Source of the DNA: Saccharopolyspora erythraea
GTDB taxonomy: Bacteria > Actinomycetota > Actinomycetes > Mycobacteriales > Pseudonocardiaceae
Length of the DNA: 64,000 nucleotides
Assembly: GCF_018141105.1 (NCBI RefSeq)
Contig: NZ_CP054839.1
Coordinates: 5,208,001-5,272,000 of the forward strand
Reading direction: 5' to 3'
The notes under the pieces are model-generated. The model saw nothing but the letters and a program-made list of their open reading frames with translations, was not told the DNA's origin and searched no databases. Both the position numbers and the translations under genes were made by a program. Below, piece after piece: positions 28,978-38,375 of this stretch; positions within the stretch are counted from its first letter, which is position 1; every line of letters starts with the position of its first letter.

Positions 28978-30604
28978 GGTCACCAACCAGGTCCCACCGC
29001 TGGTGGACCACGACGTCGCCGGCGATCCGGCGCTGCTGGAGGGCCTGCGCCGGGAAGGCGCGGCCTGGGCCGAGGAGGAGCTGCACGCCCTCGGCACGCT
29101 CGCCGGCAGCGCCCGGGTCCAGGAATGGGCGCGGCTGGCCGAGCAGTACCCGCCGGTGCTGCGCACGCACGACCGCTACGGCCACCGCGTCGACGAGGTC
29201 GACTTCCACCCGCACTGGCACGACCTGATGGACGTCGCGGTGACCAACGGCCTGCACGCCGCACCGTGGCGGCAGGATCGCACCGGCGCGCACGTGGCCA
29301 GGGCCGCGAAGATGTACGTGTGGGGGCAGACCGATCCCGGGCACCTGTGCCCGATCTCGATGACCTACGCGGCCGTCCCCGCGTTGCGCGCGGCACCCGA
29401 GCTCGCCGAGGTGTACGAGCCGCTGCTCGCCTCGGCGGTCTACGACTTCGGCCTGCGCGAGCCGACCGGCAAGCGCGGCTTGATCGCGGGTATGTCCATG
29501 ACCGAGAAGCAGGGTGGATCCGACGTCCGCGCGAACACGACCCGCGCGGTCCCCGCCGGTGACGGCACCTACGCCCTCACCGGGCACAAGTGGTTCACCT
29601 CGGCGCCGATGTCGGATGTCTTCCTGACGCTGGCGCAGGCCCCGGGCGGGCTGTCGTGCTTCCTGCTGCCCAGGGTGCTGTCCGACGGCACCCGCAACGC
29701 GATCCGGTTGCAGCGGTTGAAGGACAAGCTCGGCAACCGCTCCAACGCCTCCTCCGAGATCGAGTACGAGGATGCGCGCGGGTGGCTGGTCGGCGAGGAA
29801 GGCCGAGGCGTGGCGACCATCATCCGGATGGTCAACCTGACCAGGCTCGACTGCGCCGTGGCCTCGGCCGCCGGCATGCGCCAGGGTGTGGTCCAGGCCG
29901 TGCACCACGCCACCCACCGCCGGGCCTTCGGCGACCCGCTGGTCGACCAGCCGCTGATGGGCAACGTGCTGGCCGACCTGGCGGTGGAAGCCGAGGCCGC
30001 GACCGTGGCGGGGATGCGGCTGGCGGGCGCGGTCGATCGCGCCGCGGCCGGGGACGACGGCGAGGAGACCTTCCGCCGGATCGGTCTGGCGGTCACCAAG
30101 TACTGGGTGTGCAAACGCGCCCCCGCCCACGCGGCGGAGGCGCTGGAGTGCCTGGGCGGCAACGGCTACGTCGAGGAGTCCGGCATGCCCCGGCTGTACC
30201 GGGAGTCGCCGCTGGCCTCGATCTGGGAGGGTTCGGGCAACGTGGCCGCGCTCGACGCGCTGCGGGCCATGGCCAAGCAGCCGGAGTCGGTGCAGGCCTA
30301 CTTCGCCGAGGTCGAACGAGCCGCCGGGGTCGATGGCAGACTGGACCGCGCGATCGCGTCGGTGCGCAAGGAACTCGGCGACCTCGAGGACGCGCAGTAC
30401 CGGGCCCGCCGGGTCGTGGAGCTGATGGCCATGGTCCTGCAGGGATCGCTGCTGCACCAGCACGGGAACCCGGCCGTCGCCGACGCCTTCTGCGCCTCCA
30501 GGCTCGACGGCGACTGGGGTGTCGCGTTCGGCACGCTGCCGCGCGGGGTCGACACCGCCGCCATCCTGCGCCGCGCTCGCCCCTGCGCCGCGGGAGAGAG
30601 CTGA
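28961..30604 (+). CDS. Acyl-CoA dehydrogenase family protein, AidB-like
   Basis: A 547-residue flavoprotein of the AidB branch. It is longer than ordinary acyl-CoA dehydrogenases (~390), with AidB-type features: an N-terminal helical extension (VTNQVPPLVDHDVAGDPALL), GMSMTEKQGGSDVRANTTRA, LTGHKWFTSAPMSD and ECLGGNGYVEESGMPRLYRE. AidB is a stress-induced flavin protein linked to alkylation response. Actinobacterial relatives may act on branched acyl-CoAs. It has AGGAG before ATG 28961. It is translationally coupled to the TetR gene and followed by an enoyl-CoA hydratase. Confidence 0.9.
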   Translation: MPVTHEVTNQVPPLVDHDVAGDPALLEGLRREGAAWAEEELHALGTLAGSARVQEWARLAEQYPPVLRTHDRYGHRVDEVDFHPHWHDLMDVAVTNGLHAAPWRQDRTGAHVARAAKMYVWGQTDPGHLCPISMTYAAVPALRAAPELAEVYEPLLASAVYDFGLREPTGKRGLIAGMSMTEKQGGSDVRANTTRAVPAGDGTYALTGHKWFTSAPMSDVFLTLAQAPGGLSCFLLPRVLSDGTRNAIRLQRLKDKLGNRSNASSEIEYEDARGWLVGEEGRGVATIIRMVNLTRLDCAVASAAGMRQGVVQAVHHATHRRAFGDPLVDQPLMGNVLADLAVEAEAATVAGMRLAGAVDRAAAGDDGEETFRRIGLAVTKYWVCKRAPAHAAEALECLGGNGYVEESGMPRLYRESPLASIWEGSGNVAALDALRAMAKQPESVQAYFAEVERAAGVDGRLDRAIASVRKELGDLEDAQYRARRVVELMAMVLQGSLLHQHGNPAVADAFCASRLDGDWGVAFGTLPRGVDTAAILRRARPCAAGES

Positions 30605-30646
30605 CCGGCACCACCATCCACATCGGACGGAAACGAAGGGACCGCC

Positions 30647-31429
30647 ATGGCCTCCGAGGAGCCCGTGCTGGTCCACCGCGAGGGCGCGGTGACCACGATC
30701 AGCCTGAACCGCCCGGAGGTCCGCAACGCGGTCGACCGGGACGCGGCCGATGCGCTCGCGGCCGCGTTCCGGGCCTTCGACGCCGACGACGAGGCGTCGG
30801 TGGCCGTGCTGCACGGCGAGGGCGGCACCTTCTGCTCCGGTGCGGACCTGAAGGCGATCAGCGCGGGGCGCGGCAACCGGGTCGCCCCGGACGGTGACGG
30901 GCCGATGGGCGTGTCCCGGATGCGGCTGTCCAAACCGGTGATCGCCGCCGTCGCCGGGCACGCCGTGGCGGGCGGACTGGAACTCGCGCTGTGGGCGGAC
31001 CTGCGGGTGGCCGACGAGACCGCGGTCTTCGGCGTGTTCTGCCGGCGCTGGGGCGTGCCGCTCGTCGACGGCGGCACCGTCCGGCTGCCCCGGCTCGTCG
31101 GGGCGAGCGTGGCGATGGACCTGGTCCTCACCGGACGGCCGGTCGACGCGGCCCAGGCGCTGCGGATCGGGCTCGCGAACCGGGTGGTTCCGGCCGGGCA
31201 GGCGCTGCCGGAGGCGCGCCGCCTCGCGCGTCAGATCGCGGGGTTCCCGCAGACCTGCCTGCGCAACGACCGGATGTCCCTGCTGGAGCAGGAAGGTCTC
31301 GACGAGCGGGCCGCGATGGCGGGCGAGTTCGCCAGGGGCATGGCGTCGCTGTCGGGCGACGGCTTCGACGGAGCCGCCCGCTTCGCCGAAGGCGCCGGAC
31401 GTCACGGCGCCTTCGACGGCCCGGAGTGA
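30647..31429 (+). CDS. Enoyl-CoA hydratase/isomerase (crotonase family)
   Basis: A 260-residue crotonase. It shows ISLNRPEVRNAVDRDAADAL, oxyanion-hole segment GTFCSGADLKAI, and AVAGHAVAGGLELALWADLR with the second oxyanion-hole Gly. The canonical hydratase Glu pair is not obvious: the site near FCRRWGVPLVDGG is typical of the many crotonases with altered chemistry, so hydratase activity is not assured. AAGGGACCGCC precedes ATG 30647. It lies 42 bp behind the AidB-like gene in the same operon. Confidence 0.9.
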   Translation: MASEEPVLVHREGAVTTISLNRPEVRNAVDRDAADALAAAFRAFDADDEASVAVLHGEGGTFCSGADLKAISAGRGNRVAPDGDGPMGVSRMRLSKPVIAAVAGHAVAGGLELALWADLRVADETAVFGVFCRRWGVPLVDGGTVRLPRLVGASVAMDLVLTGRPVDAAQALRIGLANRVVPAGQALPEARRLARQIAGFPQTCLRNDRMSLLEQEGLDERAAMAGEFARGMASLSGDGFDGAARFAEGAGRHGAFDGPE

Positions 31430-31574
31430 GCAGAGTGGAGCGCTGCGTCCCATCCGCCCGGACGCACCAGCCCGTGCCAGAGCTTTCCGCGCTGTGGCCC
31501 GGCGAACACTTGACCTCTACTTAACTGGAACGAATAGCGTCGTGCCTGAACCCCTTGCGAACGGGAGGAAAGGC

Positions 31575-32399
31575 ATGACGATCCTCGTCACCGGAGCTAC
31601 CGGCAACGTCGGCCGCCACGTGGTGGACCAACTGCTCCGCGCCGGCCGGCGCGTCCGCGCCCTGACCCGCAACCCGGCGACCGCGAAGCTGCCGGAAGGC
31701 GTGGAAGTGGTGGCGGGCGACCTGTCCGAGCCCGCGAGCCTCGCGCCCGCCCTGGCCGGAGTGACGGCGATGCACCTGATCACCTTCGACGGCGCGGACG
31801 GGACCGCACTGCGGACGGGACCTGAGATCGTGCGGCTCGCCGAGGAGGCGGGAGTCCGCCGCGTGACAATGCTGTGGAGCGGCGAACGCGGTCCCGTGGA
31901 GCGGGCCGTGGAGGCGAGCGGACTGGAGTGGACGGCGCTGCAACCGGTCGAGTTCATGGCGAACGCGCTCGGCTGGGCAGATTCGGTGCGCTCGGAAGGC
32001 GTGGTCCGGGAGCCGTTCGCGGACGTGCGCGGCGCAGTGGTGCACGAGGCCGACATCGCCGCGGTGGCGGTGCGGGCGCTGACCGAGGACGGCCACGCCG
32101 GCGCGGAGTACGTGCTGAGCGGGCCGGAGGCGTTGACCGTAGCGGAGAAGGTCGGCATCCTGTCCTCCGCGCTGGGCAGGCCCATCGACTACACCGAACT
32201 CAGCATGGAGCAGGCTCGCGAGCGGTTGCTCGCGACGGGCGCCGCTGCGGAGGTGGTCGACTTCGTCATCGGCTGGCACGCCGATCCGCCGCCCTCGGCC
32301 TACACCGTGGTGCCGACGGTCGAGCGGATCACCAGGCGCCCGGCGCGGACTTTCGCCCAGTGGGCCGAGGAGAACGTCGAGGCCTTCCTCCTGAGCTGA
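31575..32399 (+). CDS. NmrA-like NAD(P)-binding protein
   Basis: A 274-residue atypical short-chain dehydrogenase. The Rossmann start MTILVTGATGNVGRHVVDQL holds the GxTGxxG motif, and VRALTRNPATAKLPEG follows in the position that reads the NADP phosphate. The catalytic YxxxK motif is absent, as expected for NmrA/HSCARG-type redox sensors and quinone-reductase-like proteins (QorB). It has GGGAGGAAAGG upstream of ATG 31575. It looks monocistronic. Confidence 0.9.
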   Translation: MTILVTGATGNVGRHVVDQLLRAGRRVRALTRNPATAKLPEGVEVVAGDLSEPASLAPALAGVTAMHLITFDGADGTALRTGPEIVRLAEEAGVRRVTMLWSGERGPVERAVEASGLEWTALQPVEFMANALGWADSVRSEGVVREPFADVRGAVVHEADIAAVAVRALTEDGHAGAEYVLSGPEALTVAEKVGILSSALGRPIDYTELSMEQARERLLATGAAAEVVDFVIGWHADPPPSAYTVVPTVERITRRPARTFAQWAEENVEAFLLS

Positions 32400-32449
32400 C
32401 CGCACCGCCCGCACCCGGCGCCCGTGCCGGGTCCGGGCGGCAGGAGCTG

Positions 32450-34363
32450 TCAGGGCTGGGAACAGGCTCCCGCGGCGCACTGGTCCAGCCACGCGTGCCA
32501 GTCCTGGTCGAAACTCGTGCCGATGGTGCGGGTCAACAGGTCCCGCGCGGCCTGCCAGTAACCGGTGCGGTAGTGGCCGAGGACCGATGCCAGCTCCGCC
32601 GGATGCCGCTCGGCCATGTACCGGACGGCCAGGTAGCCCCATCGGTAGACGCGCGTGGTGTCGGCGTCGTAGGTGGTGTTCCACAGCTCGCTGAGCGCGT
32701 AGGTGTGCCTGCCCGCCTCCTCGATCGCCTCCTGGTACGGCAGATCGCGGTAGGAGTAGGAGATGTACTCACCGATCCCTTCCAGCCACCACACGGTCGG
32801 CGTGCTTGTGGACTCGGCGAAGTCGCCGTACATGTCGAAGCGGCCGTCGAGGTAGTGGGTGTACTCGTGGTTGAGGTTCCAGATCGCGAACTCCGGGCGC
32901 AGCCATTCGGCCTCGTAGGCGATGAACCTCGGCTGGTTGCCGGGCGCGGACGGGTCGCCTTCCAGGTACATGCCCCCGTTGTTGGTGTCGATGCCGAAGA
33001 TGGCCCCCGCGTAGGTCTGGTAGCCGGCGCTGGAGTCGAAGGCGACGACCTCGACGGTCGTGTTGAGATCGTCGGCCACGGGTCCGCTGTCCTGGACCTT
33101 GTCGTGGAAGAACGCGTCCTGCCCGGTCAGGCTCGCGCAGGTCGCCTCCAGTTCCTCGGCGGCCATCTGCTGCGCCCGGACCGCGATGCTCGGGGAGCAG
33201 GTGTGCCGGACGGTCAGCACGGCCTCGGCCAGCCGCCGTTGCAGGTCGCAGGTCCCGTACTCGGCGCAGTTCGACTGGTCGTGGGCGTCGGTCATCTCGG
33301 CCACCCCGACCCACAGCGCCGCGGTCGGCCCGGTCATCTCGCTGCGCCCCAGCAGCTCCCGGACCATCGGCCGCACGGCCGGGCGCATCGCTTCGTGCTG
33401 GAGGAAGCGCGCCAGCTCACGACCGGCGTTGGAGGTCAGGTACGCACGGTCGGTGCCGAGCAGATCGAGGTGTTGCAACGCGAAATCGCGCAGCACCTCC
33501 AGCACGCGGGGGTCGGCCTGCACCGCCTGGACGAACTCGGGAAGCTGGTGCCCGCGGAACAGCACGGTGTAGACGTTGTTGACCGCGTTGACCATCCACC
33601 AGTACTGGTCGTAGGAACTGTCGTAGCCGGTGAGCAACCGCTCGACCACGCCAAGGTAGCGGGCGTTCTCCTGCGCGCTGTCGACGAGCGTCACCGACTC
33701 GGCCAGCACCTCGCCGTTGGCGTCGCTGACGGTGCCGGAGCGGGGGTTGGCGAAGAACGCGTCCAGGGCGCCCTGGATCGCGCTCTTGAGCGCCGGACCG
33801 TACTCCCCCACCACGTCGGGCTGGTTCCACTGCACGTAGTAGCCGGCGCGCAGGTACAGCACGAGTTGCGCGGTGGCGGTGCTGTTGTCGCCGGGGTAGC
33901 CGAGGGCGTTGTCCCGGTAGGCGTTGGCGACGGTCACCATCTGCTCCTCGCGGAAGGCACCGCGGGCATCGCCGCCCGTCAACCCGAACAGCGTGTTGAC
34001 GCATTCGGTCGTGACGGCCCGGATCTGGCGCACGAGCTCGGCGCCGGTGTTGCCGGTGAAGTTCGCCGGGTCGCAGGCCACCGGCTCGCCGGTGGTGTGC
34101 ATCGACGGCCGCGGCGGGCTCTGCACCGGATCGTCGTGTTGACGCCGCAACGCGGCGGTGTCGGCTGCACGCGGCGGCCGCTGCTCGGCGGGCAGCCATC
34201 CCACGTGCTCCTGCCCGCTCGTCCGCGGCAGCGGTCCCGGTGCGGCGGACACCGGTCCTGGGATGGCGGTGAACGGCACGAGCACGGACATCACGACGAC
34301 GACCGCGATCCGGGACAGCGACAGGCGTCTGCCGCACCCGGGGCGCGGGGGTAAGAACAGCAC
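32450..34363 (-). CDS. Secreted microbial collagenase, peptidase M9 family
   Basis: A 637-residue exported metalloprotease. A basic N-terminus and hydrophobic segment (SLSRIAVVVVMSVLVPFTA), ending at VSAAPG, form a signal peptide. The catalytic zinc motif is HEYTH (H499, E500, H503), followed by VWWLEGIGEYISY, which supplies the third Glu ligand. The N-terminal activator domain has CVNTLFGLTGGDARGAF and YYVQWNQPDVVGEY, typical of Vibrio/Clostridium-type M9 collagenases. No C-terminal PKD or collagen-binding repeats are present. GTG 34363 is preferred because GGGAGG precedes it; an upstream GTG at 34396 is possible. It is divergent from a LysR gene that may regulate it. Confidence 0.9.
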   Translation of the reverse strand: MLFLPPRPGCGRRLSLSRIAVVVVMSVLVPFTAIPGPVSAAPGPLPRTSGQEHVGWLPAEQRPPRAADTAALRRQHDDPVQSPPRPSMHTTGEPVACDPANFTGNTGAELVRQIRAVTTECVNTLFGLTGGDARGAFREEQMVTVANAYRDNALGYPGDNSTATAQLVLYLRAGYYVQWNQPDVVGEYGPALKSAIQGALDAFFANPRSGTVSDANGEVLAESVTLVDSAQENARYLGVVERLLTGYDSSYDQYWWMVNAVNNVYTVLFRGHQLPEFVQAVQADPRVLEVLRDFALQHLDLLGTDRAYLTSNAGRELARFLQHEAMRPAVRPMVRELLGRSEMTGPTAALWVGVAEMTDAHDQSNCAEYGTCDLQRRLAEAVLTVRHTCSPSIAVRAQQMAAEELEATCASLTGQDAFFHDKVQDSGPVADDLNTTVEVVAFDSSAGYQTYAGAIFGIDTNNGGMYLEGDPSAPGNQPRFIAYEAEWLRPEFAIWNLNHEYTHYLDGRFDMYGDFAESTSTPTVWWLEGIGEYISYSYRDLPYQEAIEEAGRHTYALSELWNTTYDADTTRVYRWGYLAVRYMAERHPAELASVLGHYRTGYWQAARDLLTRTIGTSFDQDWHAWLDQCAAGACSQP

Positions 34364-34513
34364 GGAGGACCTCCCAAGATGGCGTTGGCCCGGCACGGGC
34401 CTCCAACCGGTCGCACGTCCCCGGATTCGCCGTCCGAGCGGCGGACCGGTGCCGGAACGTGCCTACACCGCGGGAAGTCTGGCAACGAAAGATCGCCCGC
34501 GGTCATAAGCGCG

Positions 34514-34534
34514 GCCATAGAGTTCGGCTATGGC
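34514..34534. promoter_or_regulatory. LysR-type operator overlapping the start codon of its LysR gene
   Basis: A perfect 21-bp interrupted palindrome: GCCATAG, 7-bp spacer, CTATGGC. It fits T-N11-A and has the same arm and spacer lengths as the site at 13275. The ATG of the LysR gene (34530) lies within the right arm, so binding should block its own expression. It lies about 150 bp upstream of the divergent collagenase start. Confidence 0.6.
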
Positions 34535-35486
34535 ACTGGACATCCGTGAGCTCCGCATGATCTGCGCCATCGCGGAGACCGGCAGCATCACGCGGGCGGC
34601 GGCCAGGGTCGGGCTCAGCCAGCCCGCGCTGAGCACCCACCTGCACGGCATCGAGAAAGCCCTGGGCGACGCGCTGTTCGTCCGCAGCCGCACCGGGGTC
34701 TCGCCGACGTCCTTCGGGCGCCGAGTCATCGACCGGGCCAGGATCGTGCTCTCGGAAGTGGACTCGCTGTTCGGCGACCTGCCGGGCGCACCGCCGCCGA
34801 CGCGTCCGATGCGGCTGGGATGCGCGCACCTGGCGTGCGTGCCCAGCATCGCCGAGCGCGCCCCGGTCGCGCTGCCCGGCCACGGCGTCACGCTGCACAT
34901 CGAGTCGTCGGCGGCGGTGCTGGGCGACGCCCTGGCGAACGGGCGCTACGACGCCGCGCTGGTGGCCCACATGGAAGGCCACGACGTTCCTCTGCGACGA
35001 CCGGTGACCGGGCGCGCGCTGGTGCCCCGCTACCCGATCTTCGTCGCGTTGGCGGCGAGTCACCGGCTGGCACGGGAACAGCGCGTGCGGTTGGCCGACC
35101 TGTGCGACGAGTCGTGGGTCGGGCCGCCGGGCGCCGACGACGGCTCGCTGGCCTCGCTGCGCGCCGCCTGCCTCGCCGCCGGGTTCGAACCGAAGGTGCG
35201 GTTCGAGGCGCCCAGCGGCGGCGCGCGGGAGCTGGTCGCGGGCGGCCACGCGATCCGGCTGGTCGACCCGTCGTGGCCGGCGCCCGACGGTGCGGTCGTG
35301 CTCCCGCTCGACGGCGAGCCGCTGGTGGGCAGGCTTGTGGTGGCCTGGCGGCAGGACCGCCTGACCCGCGAGCAGGCCGGCACCCTCTACCGCGAGCTCG
35401 CTCACGCCTACCTGGCCCACGTCCGCGACAACCCGGTGTTCCACCGCTGGTGGCGGGCGCATCCGGAAACCCACCCGGCGGTCTGA
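34530..35486 (+). CDS. LysR-family transcriptional regulator divergent from collagenase
   Basis: A 318-residue LysR protein. The helix-turn-helix spans ICAIAETGSITRAAARVGLS and QPALSTHLHGIEKALG; the periplasmic-binding-like sensor domain follows. No Shine-Dalgarno sequence is evident before the ATG, and the operator palindrome covers the start. Divergent placement next to the secreted collagenase gene suggests control of extracellular protein degradation, though this is positional inference. Its stop lies 8 bp from the stop of the convergent aldo/keto reductase gene. Confidence 0.9.
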   Translation: MALDIRELRMICAIAETGSITRAAARVGLSQPALSTHLHGIEKALGDALFVRSRTGVSPTSFGRRVIDRARIVLSEVDSLFGDLPGAPPPTRPMRLGCAHLACVPSIAERAPVALPGHGVTLHIESSAAVLGDALANGRYDAALVAHMEGHDVPLRRPVTGRALVPRYPIFVALAASHRLAREQRVRLADLCDESWVGPPGADDGSLASLRAACLAAGFEPKVRFEAPSGGARELVAGGHAIRLVDPSWPAPDGAVVLPLDGEPLVGRLVVAWRQDRLTREQAGTLYRELAHAYLAHVRDNPVFHRWWRAHPETHPAV

Positions 35487-35493
35487 CTCCGGC

Positions 35494-36540
35494 TCAGGCC
35501 CTGGCGGTCGCCGCCTCGAGGGTCTGGCGGAGGTCCGCTCCGCCGGCGGCGGCGTACTGGTCGATCTCCTCGAGCTCGCCGGCGGTCAGCGGCGCCGCGG
35601 CGACCGCGGCGATGTTGTTCTCCAGCTGCTCGACCGAGCTGGCCCCGACAAGCACCGAGGTCATCCGGAGATCGCGCAGCGCCCAGGTCAGCGCGAGGGC
35701 GGCCAGCGACTGGCCGCGCCCGCGGGCGATGCGGTCGAGCGCGCGCACCCGCGCGAGCACCTGGTCGGACAGCAGGTCCGAGGGCAGCGAACTCGCCCGC
35801 CTCGCCCGCGAGTCCGCCGGCACGCCGTCGAGGTAGCGGTCGGTCAGCAGACCCTGCGCGAGCGGCGAGAACGCGATGCAGCCGACGCCCGCACCTCCCA
35901 CGACGTCGAGCAGCTCCGGTTCGATCCACCGGTCGAACATCGAGTACGAGGGCTGGTGGATCAGCAGCGGCACGCCTTCGGCGCGCAGCAGGGCCTCGGC
36001 TTGGCGGGTCTGCTCGGGGGAGTACGAGGAGATGCCGACGTAGAGCGCCTTGCCCTGGCGCACCGCGGAGGCCAGCGCGCCCGTCGTCTCCTCCAGCGGG
36101 GTCTCGGGGTCGAAGCGGTGCGAGTAGAAGATGTCGACGTAGTCCACCCCGAGGCGGCGCAACGACTGGTCCAGCGACGCGGTGAGGTACTTGCGCGACC
36201 CCCCGACGCCGTAGGGCCCGGGCCACATGTCGTTGCCCGCCTTGGTCGAGATGACCAGCTCGTCCCGGTGTCCGCGCAGGTCGGCGGCGAGCATGCGGCC
36301 GAAGTTGCGCTCCGCCGAGCCGTAGGGCGTGCCGTAGTTGTTGGCCAGGTCGAAGTGCGTGACGCCGAGGTCGAACGCGCGGCGCACGATCCGGCTGCCC
36401 ACCTCGAACGGCCGGTCGTCGCCGAAGTTGTGCCACAGGCCGAGCGACACCGCGGGCAGTCGCAGTCCGCTGCGGCCGCAGCGCCGGTAGGGCATCCGGT
36501 CGTAGCGGTCCGCGGCGGGTTCGTCAGCGCGGGTCGGCAT
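35494..36540 (-). CDS. Aldo/keto reductase, YghZ/MgrA-like
   Basis: A 348-residue NADPH-dependent oxidoreductase of the AKR fold. It shows AFDLGVTHFDLANNYG with the catalytic Asp and Tyr, then VISTKAGN with the catalytic Lys, then YVDIFYSHRFDPETPLEET with the active-site His. A late LVGASSVEQLENN forms the cofactor loop. The sequence most resembles the L-glyceraldehyde-3-phosphate/methylglyoxal reductase branch (YghZ). It has GGAGGA before ATG 36540. It is divergent from a LysR regulator, its probable controller. Confidence 0.92.
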   Translation of the reverse strand: MPTRADEPAADRYDRMPYRRCGRSGLRLPAVSLGLWHNFGDDRPFEVGSRIVRRAFDLGVTHFDLANNYGTPYGSAERNFGRMLAADLRGHRDELVISTKAGNDMWPGPYGVGGSRKYLTASLDQSLRRLGVDYVDIFYSHRFDPETPLEETTGALASAVRQGKALYVGISSYSPEQTRQAEALLRAEGVPLLIHQPSYSMFDRWIEPELLDVVGGAGVGCIAFSPLAQGLLTDRYLDGVPADSRARRASSLPSDLLSDQVLARVRALDRIARGRGQSLAALALTWALRDLRMTSVLVGASSVEQLENNIAAVAAAPLTAGELEEIDQYAAAGGADLRQTLEAATARA

Positions 36541-36589
36541 CAGGTTCCTCCAGTCGGGGGTGCGGTGATGACGGGGCAAGGCTGCCGCG

Positions 36590-36650
36590 GATCGATTAAG
36601 CTGTCCAACAGAAGAAAGTGATCGATTCCAGCAACGAGAGCGATTGATCC
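36590..36650. promoter_or_regulatory. Repeated GATCGATT half-sites in a divergent promoter
   Basis: GATCGATT occurs at 36590-36597 and again at 36620-36627, exactly 30 bp apart. A degenerate inverted version, GATTGATC, lies at 36642-36649. The spacing (about three helical turns) and position between an aldo/keto reductase gene and its divergent LysR gene suggest regulator half-sites. Weak evidence. Confidence 0.3.
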
Positions 36651-36652
36651 CG

Positions 36653-37537
36653 ATGGAGCTGCGGCAACTGGAGTACTTCGTCGCGGTCGCGGAGGAGTGC
36701 CACTTCACCCGGGCCGCCAAGCGGCTGCACGTCGCGCAGTCCGGGCTGTCGGCGTCCATCCGGTCGCTGGAGCGGGAGCTGGGAGCGCCGCTGTTGCACC
36801 GCACGACCCGCAACGTCACGCTCACCGCCGCCGGTCACGCCCTGCTCCACGAGGCCCGGCGGGCACTCTGCGCGGTCGACTCGGCACGCGACGCGGTCGC
36901 GGCCGTCAACGGGCTGCTGCGAGGCGAGCTGTCCATCGGCACGTTGCAGTGCCTGCACGTGGTGGACCTGCCCGCGGTGCTGGCCGGCTTCGTCAACGCG
37001 CACCCGGGCATCGAGGTCCGGCTCCGCCAGGGCGGCTCGGGAGACCTCGCCGAGCAGGTGCGCACCGGACGCCTGGACCTCGCCTTCGCCGTCCGGCCCG
37101 CCCGCTGCCCGGACGGCGTGCTGGTGCACAGCCTCGACAACGAGCCGCTGGTCCTGGCCTGCGCTGGTGGCCACTCCCTGGCCCAGCGCGACCAGGTCGA
37201 CCCGCGCGAGCTGGGCGAGCAGCCGTTCGTCGACTTCCACCGCGACTGGGGAACGCGCGACGTGGTCGACCGCGTGCTGACCGAAGCCGGGGTCGAGCGG
37301 CGGGTCGCCCTCGAGGTCACCGACGTGCACTCGCTGCTGGAGCTGGTCGCCTGCGGGCTGGGCATCGCCCTGGTGCCGCGGTCGTTCTCGGCCAAGAACG
37401 GGCAGGTGCGCTTCGTCCCGCTCGCCTCCCCCGCGCCGACCTGGGAGACGGTGGCCATCACCGGCGATCCGACCAGCACCGCCGCGGCGGCCCTGCTGGC
37501 CGACGTCCAGGAAGCGAGCAGGGGCGCATCCACCTGA
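36653..37537 (+). CDS. LysR-family transcriptional regulator divergent from aldo/keto reductase
   Basis: A 294-residue LysR protein starting MELRQLEYFVAVAEECHF, with helix-turn-helix TRAAKRLHVAQSGLSASIRS and a normal effector domain. ATG 36653 begins the conserved domain; TTG 36644 would add three residues. It resembles regulators that control a divergently transcribed oxidoreductase. Target and inducer are not evident beyond the neighbouring reductase gene. Confidence 0.9.
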   Translation: MELRQLEYFVAVAEECHFTRAAKRLHVAQSGLSASIRSLERELGAPLLHRTTRNVTLTAAGHALLHEARRALCAVDSARDAVAAVNGLLRGELSIGTLQCLHVVDLPAVLAGFVNAHPGIEVRLRQGGSGDLAEQVRTGRLDLAFAVRPARCPDGVLVHSLDNEPLVLACAGGHSLAQRDQVDPRELGEQPFVDFHRDWGTRDVVDRVLTEAGVERRVALEVTDVHSLLELVACGLGIALVPRSFSAKNGQVRFVPLASPAPTWETVAITGDPTSTAAAALLADVQEASRGAST

Positions 37538-37634
37538 GGCCGGGCCTGCGGCGCGGCGGCCCGCAGCGCGGGTCTCTGCGCGCGCAGGGTGGGTTCCACC
37601 GGCGCCGAGCCGGCGTGCTTCGCGCCGCGGCGGC

Positions 37635-38375
37635 CTACCGCGCCGAGTCCGCCGCCGGGCCGGGGCCGTAGTGGTCGGCCTGCGGCTTGGCGACCTCCTC
37701 CTCGCTGACCCGCTCCTCGCCCCTGCGCCGGAAGAACTGGAAGCCGGGGATGCCGACTATCGCGCGCCGGACGTCGTGGGTGACCTCCAGCAGCTCGTGG
37801 ATCTCGGGGCCGACGCGGTCCAGCGTGCGCAGGATCGGCAGCACGTCCCGGAGCACGTGCTCGGTCAGCACGGGCAGCTCGTCCACGAGCCGGATCGCGG
37901 CGTCGACCTCCTTGTCGGAGAGCTCGTCGACGAACCGGTCGGCCAGCGGGGCGAACCGCCGTGCCATCGGCGCGTAGGCGGCCAGCAGCCCGTCTGCGGT
38001 CGAGGTCGCGCGCTGGGCCTCGACGATCGTCTTCGCCGCCTCGTCGGTGACACCACCGGCGCGGTTGACGAGGCCCTCGGTGGTGGCGGCGATGCGCCCC
38101 GCGTCGGCAACCGCCGCGCGGGCCGCGTCGGCGACCGCGCGGGTGTCCCGCAGCAGCGCCTCGGCGTCCTCGGCGGTCCTCGTTGTGCGCTGGACGAGCT
38201 CGTCGGCGCGGTCGGCGACCGCCTGCACGCGGGTCAGCAGGGCCTCCGCCCCGTCGACCAGCCCGAGCACGCGGCCCGGCAAGGCGGCGACCGCGGTGGC
38301 CGACTCGACTGCCCACCCGACCGTGGACTTCGCCAGGCCGAGAACATCACTGGGCGTGGGGATCCGGATGACCAT
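37635..38375 (-). CDS. Helical phasin-like / coiled-coil protein of unknown function
   Basis: A 246-residue, Ala-rich, almost entirely helical protein. Amphipathic repeats such as TRTAEDAEALLRDTRAVADA and ARAAVADAGRIAATTEGLVN suggest a coiled coil like phasins or apolipoprotein-type surface proteins. The start MVIRIPTPSDVLGLAKSTVG has a short hydrophobic amphipathic segment, and the C-terminus GIPGFQFFRRRGEE is conserved-looking. I do not recognise an enzymatic motif. It may coat granules or membranes. It stands alone between the LysR gene and hypF, which reads in the opposite direction. Confidence 0.75.
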   Translation of the reverse strand: MVIRIPTPSDVLGLAKSTVGWAVESATAVAALPGRVLGLVDGAEALLTRVQAVADRADELVQRTTRTAEDAEALLRDTRAVADAARAAVADAGRIAATTEGLVNRAGGVTDEAAKTIVEAQRATSTADGLLAAYAPMARRFAPLADRFVDELSDKEVDAAIRLVDELPVLTEHVLRDVLPILRTLDRVGPEIHELLEVTHDVRRAIVGIPGFQFFRRRGEERVSEEEVAKPQADHYGPGPAADSAR

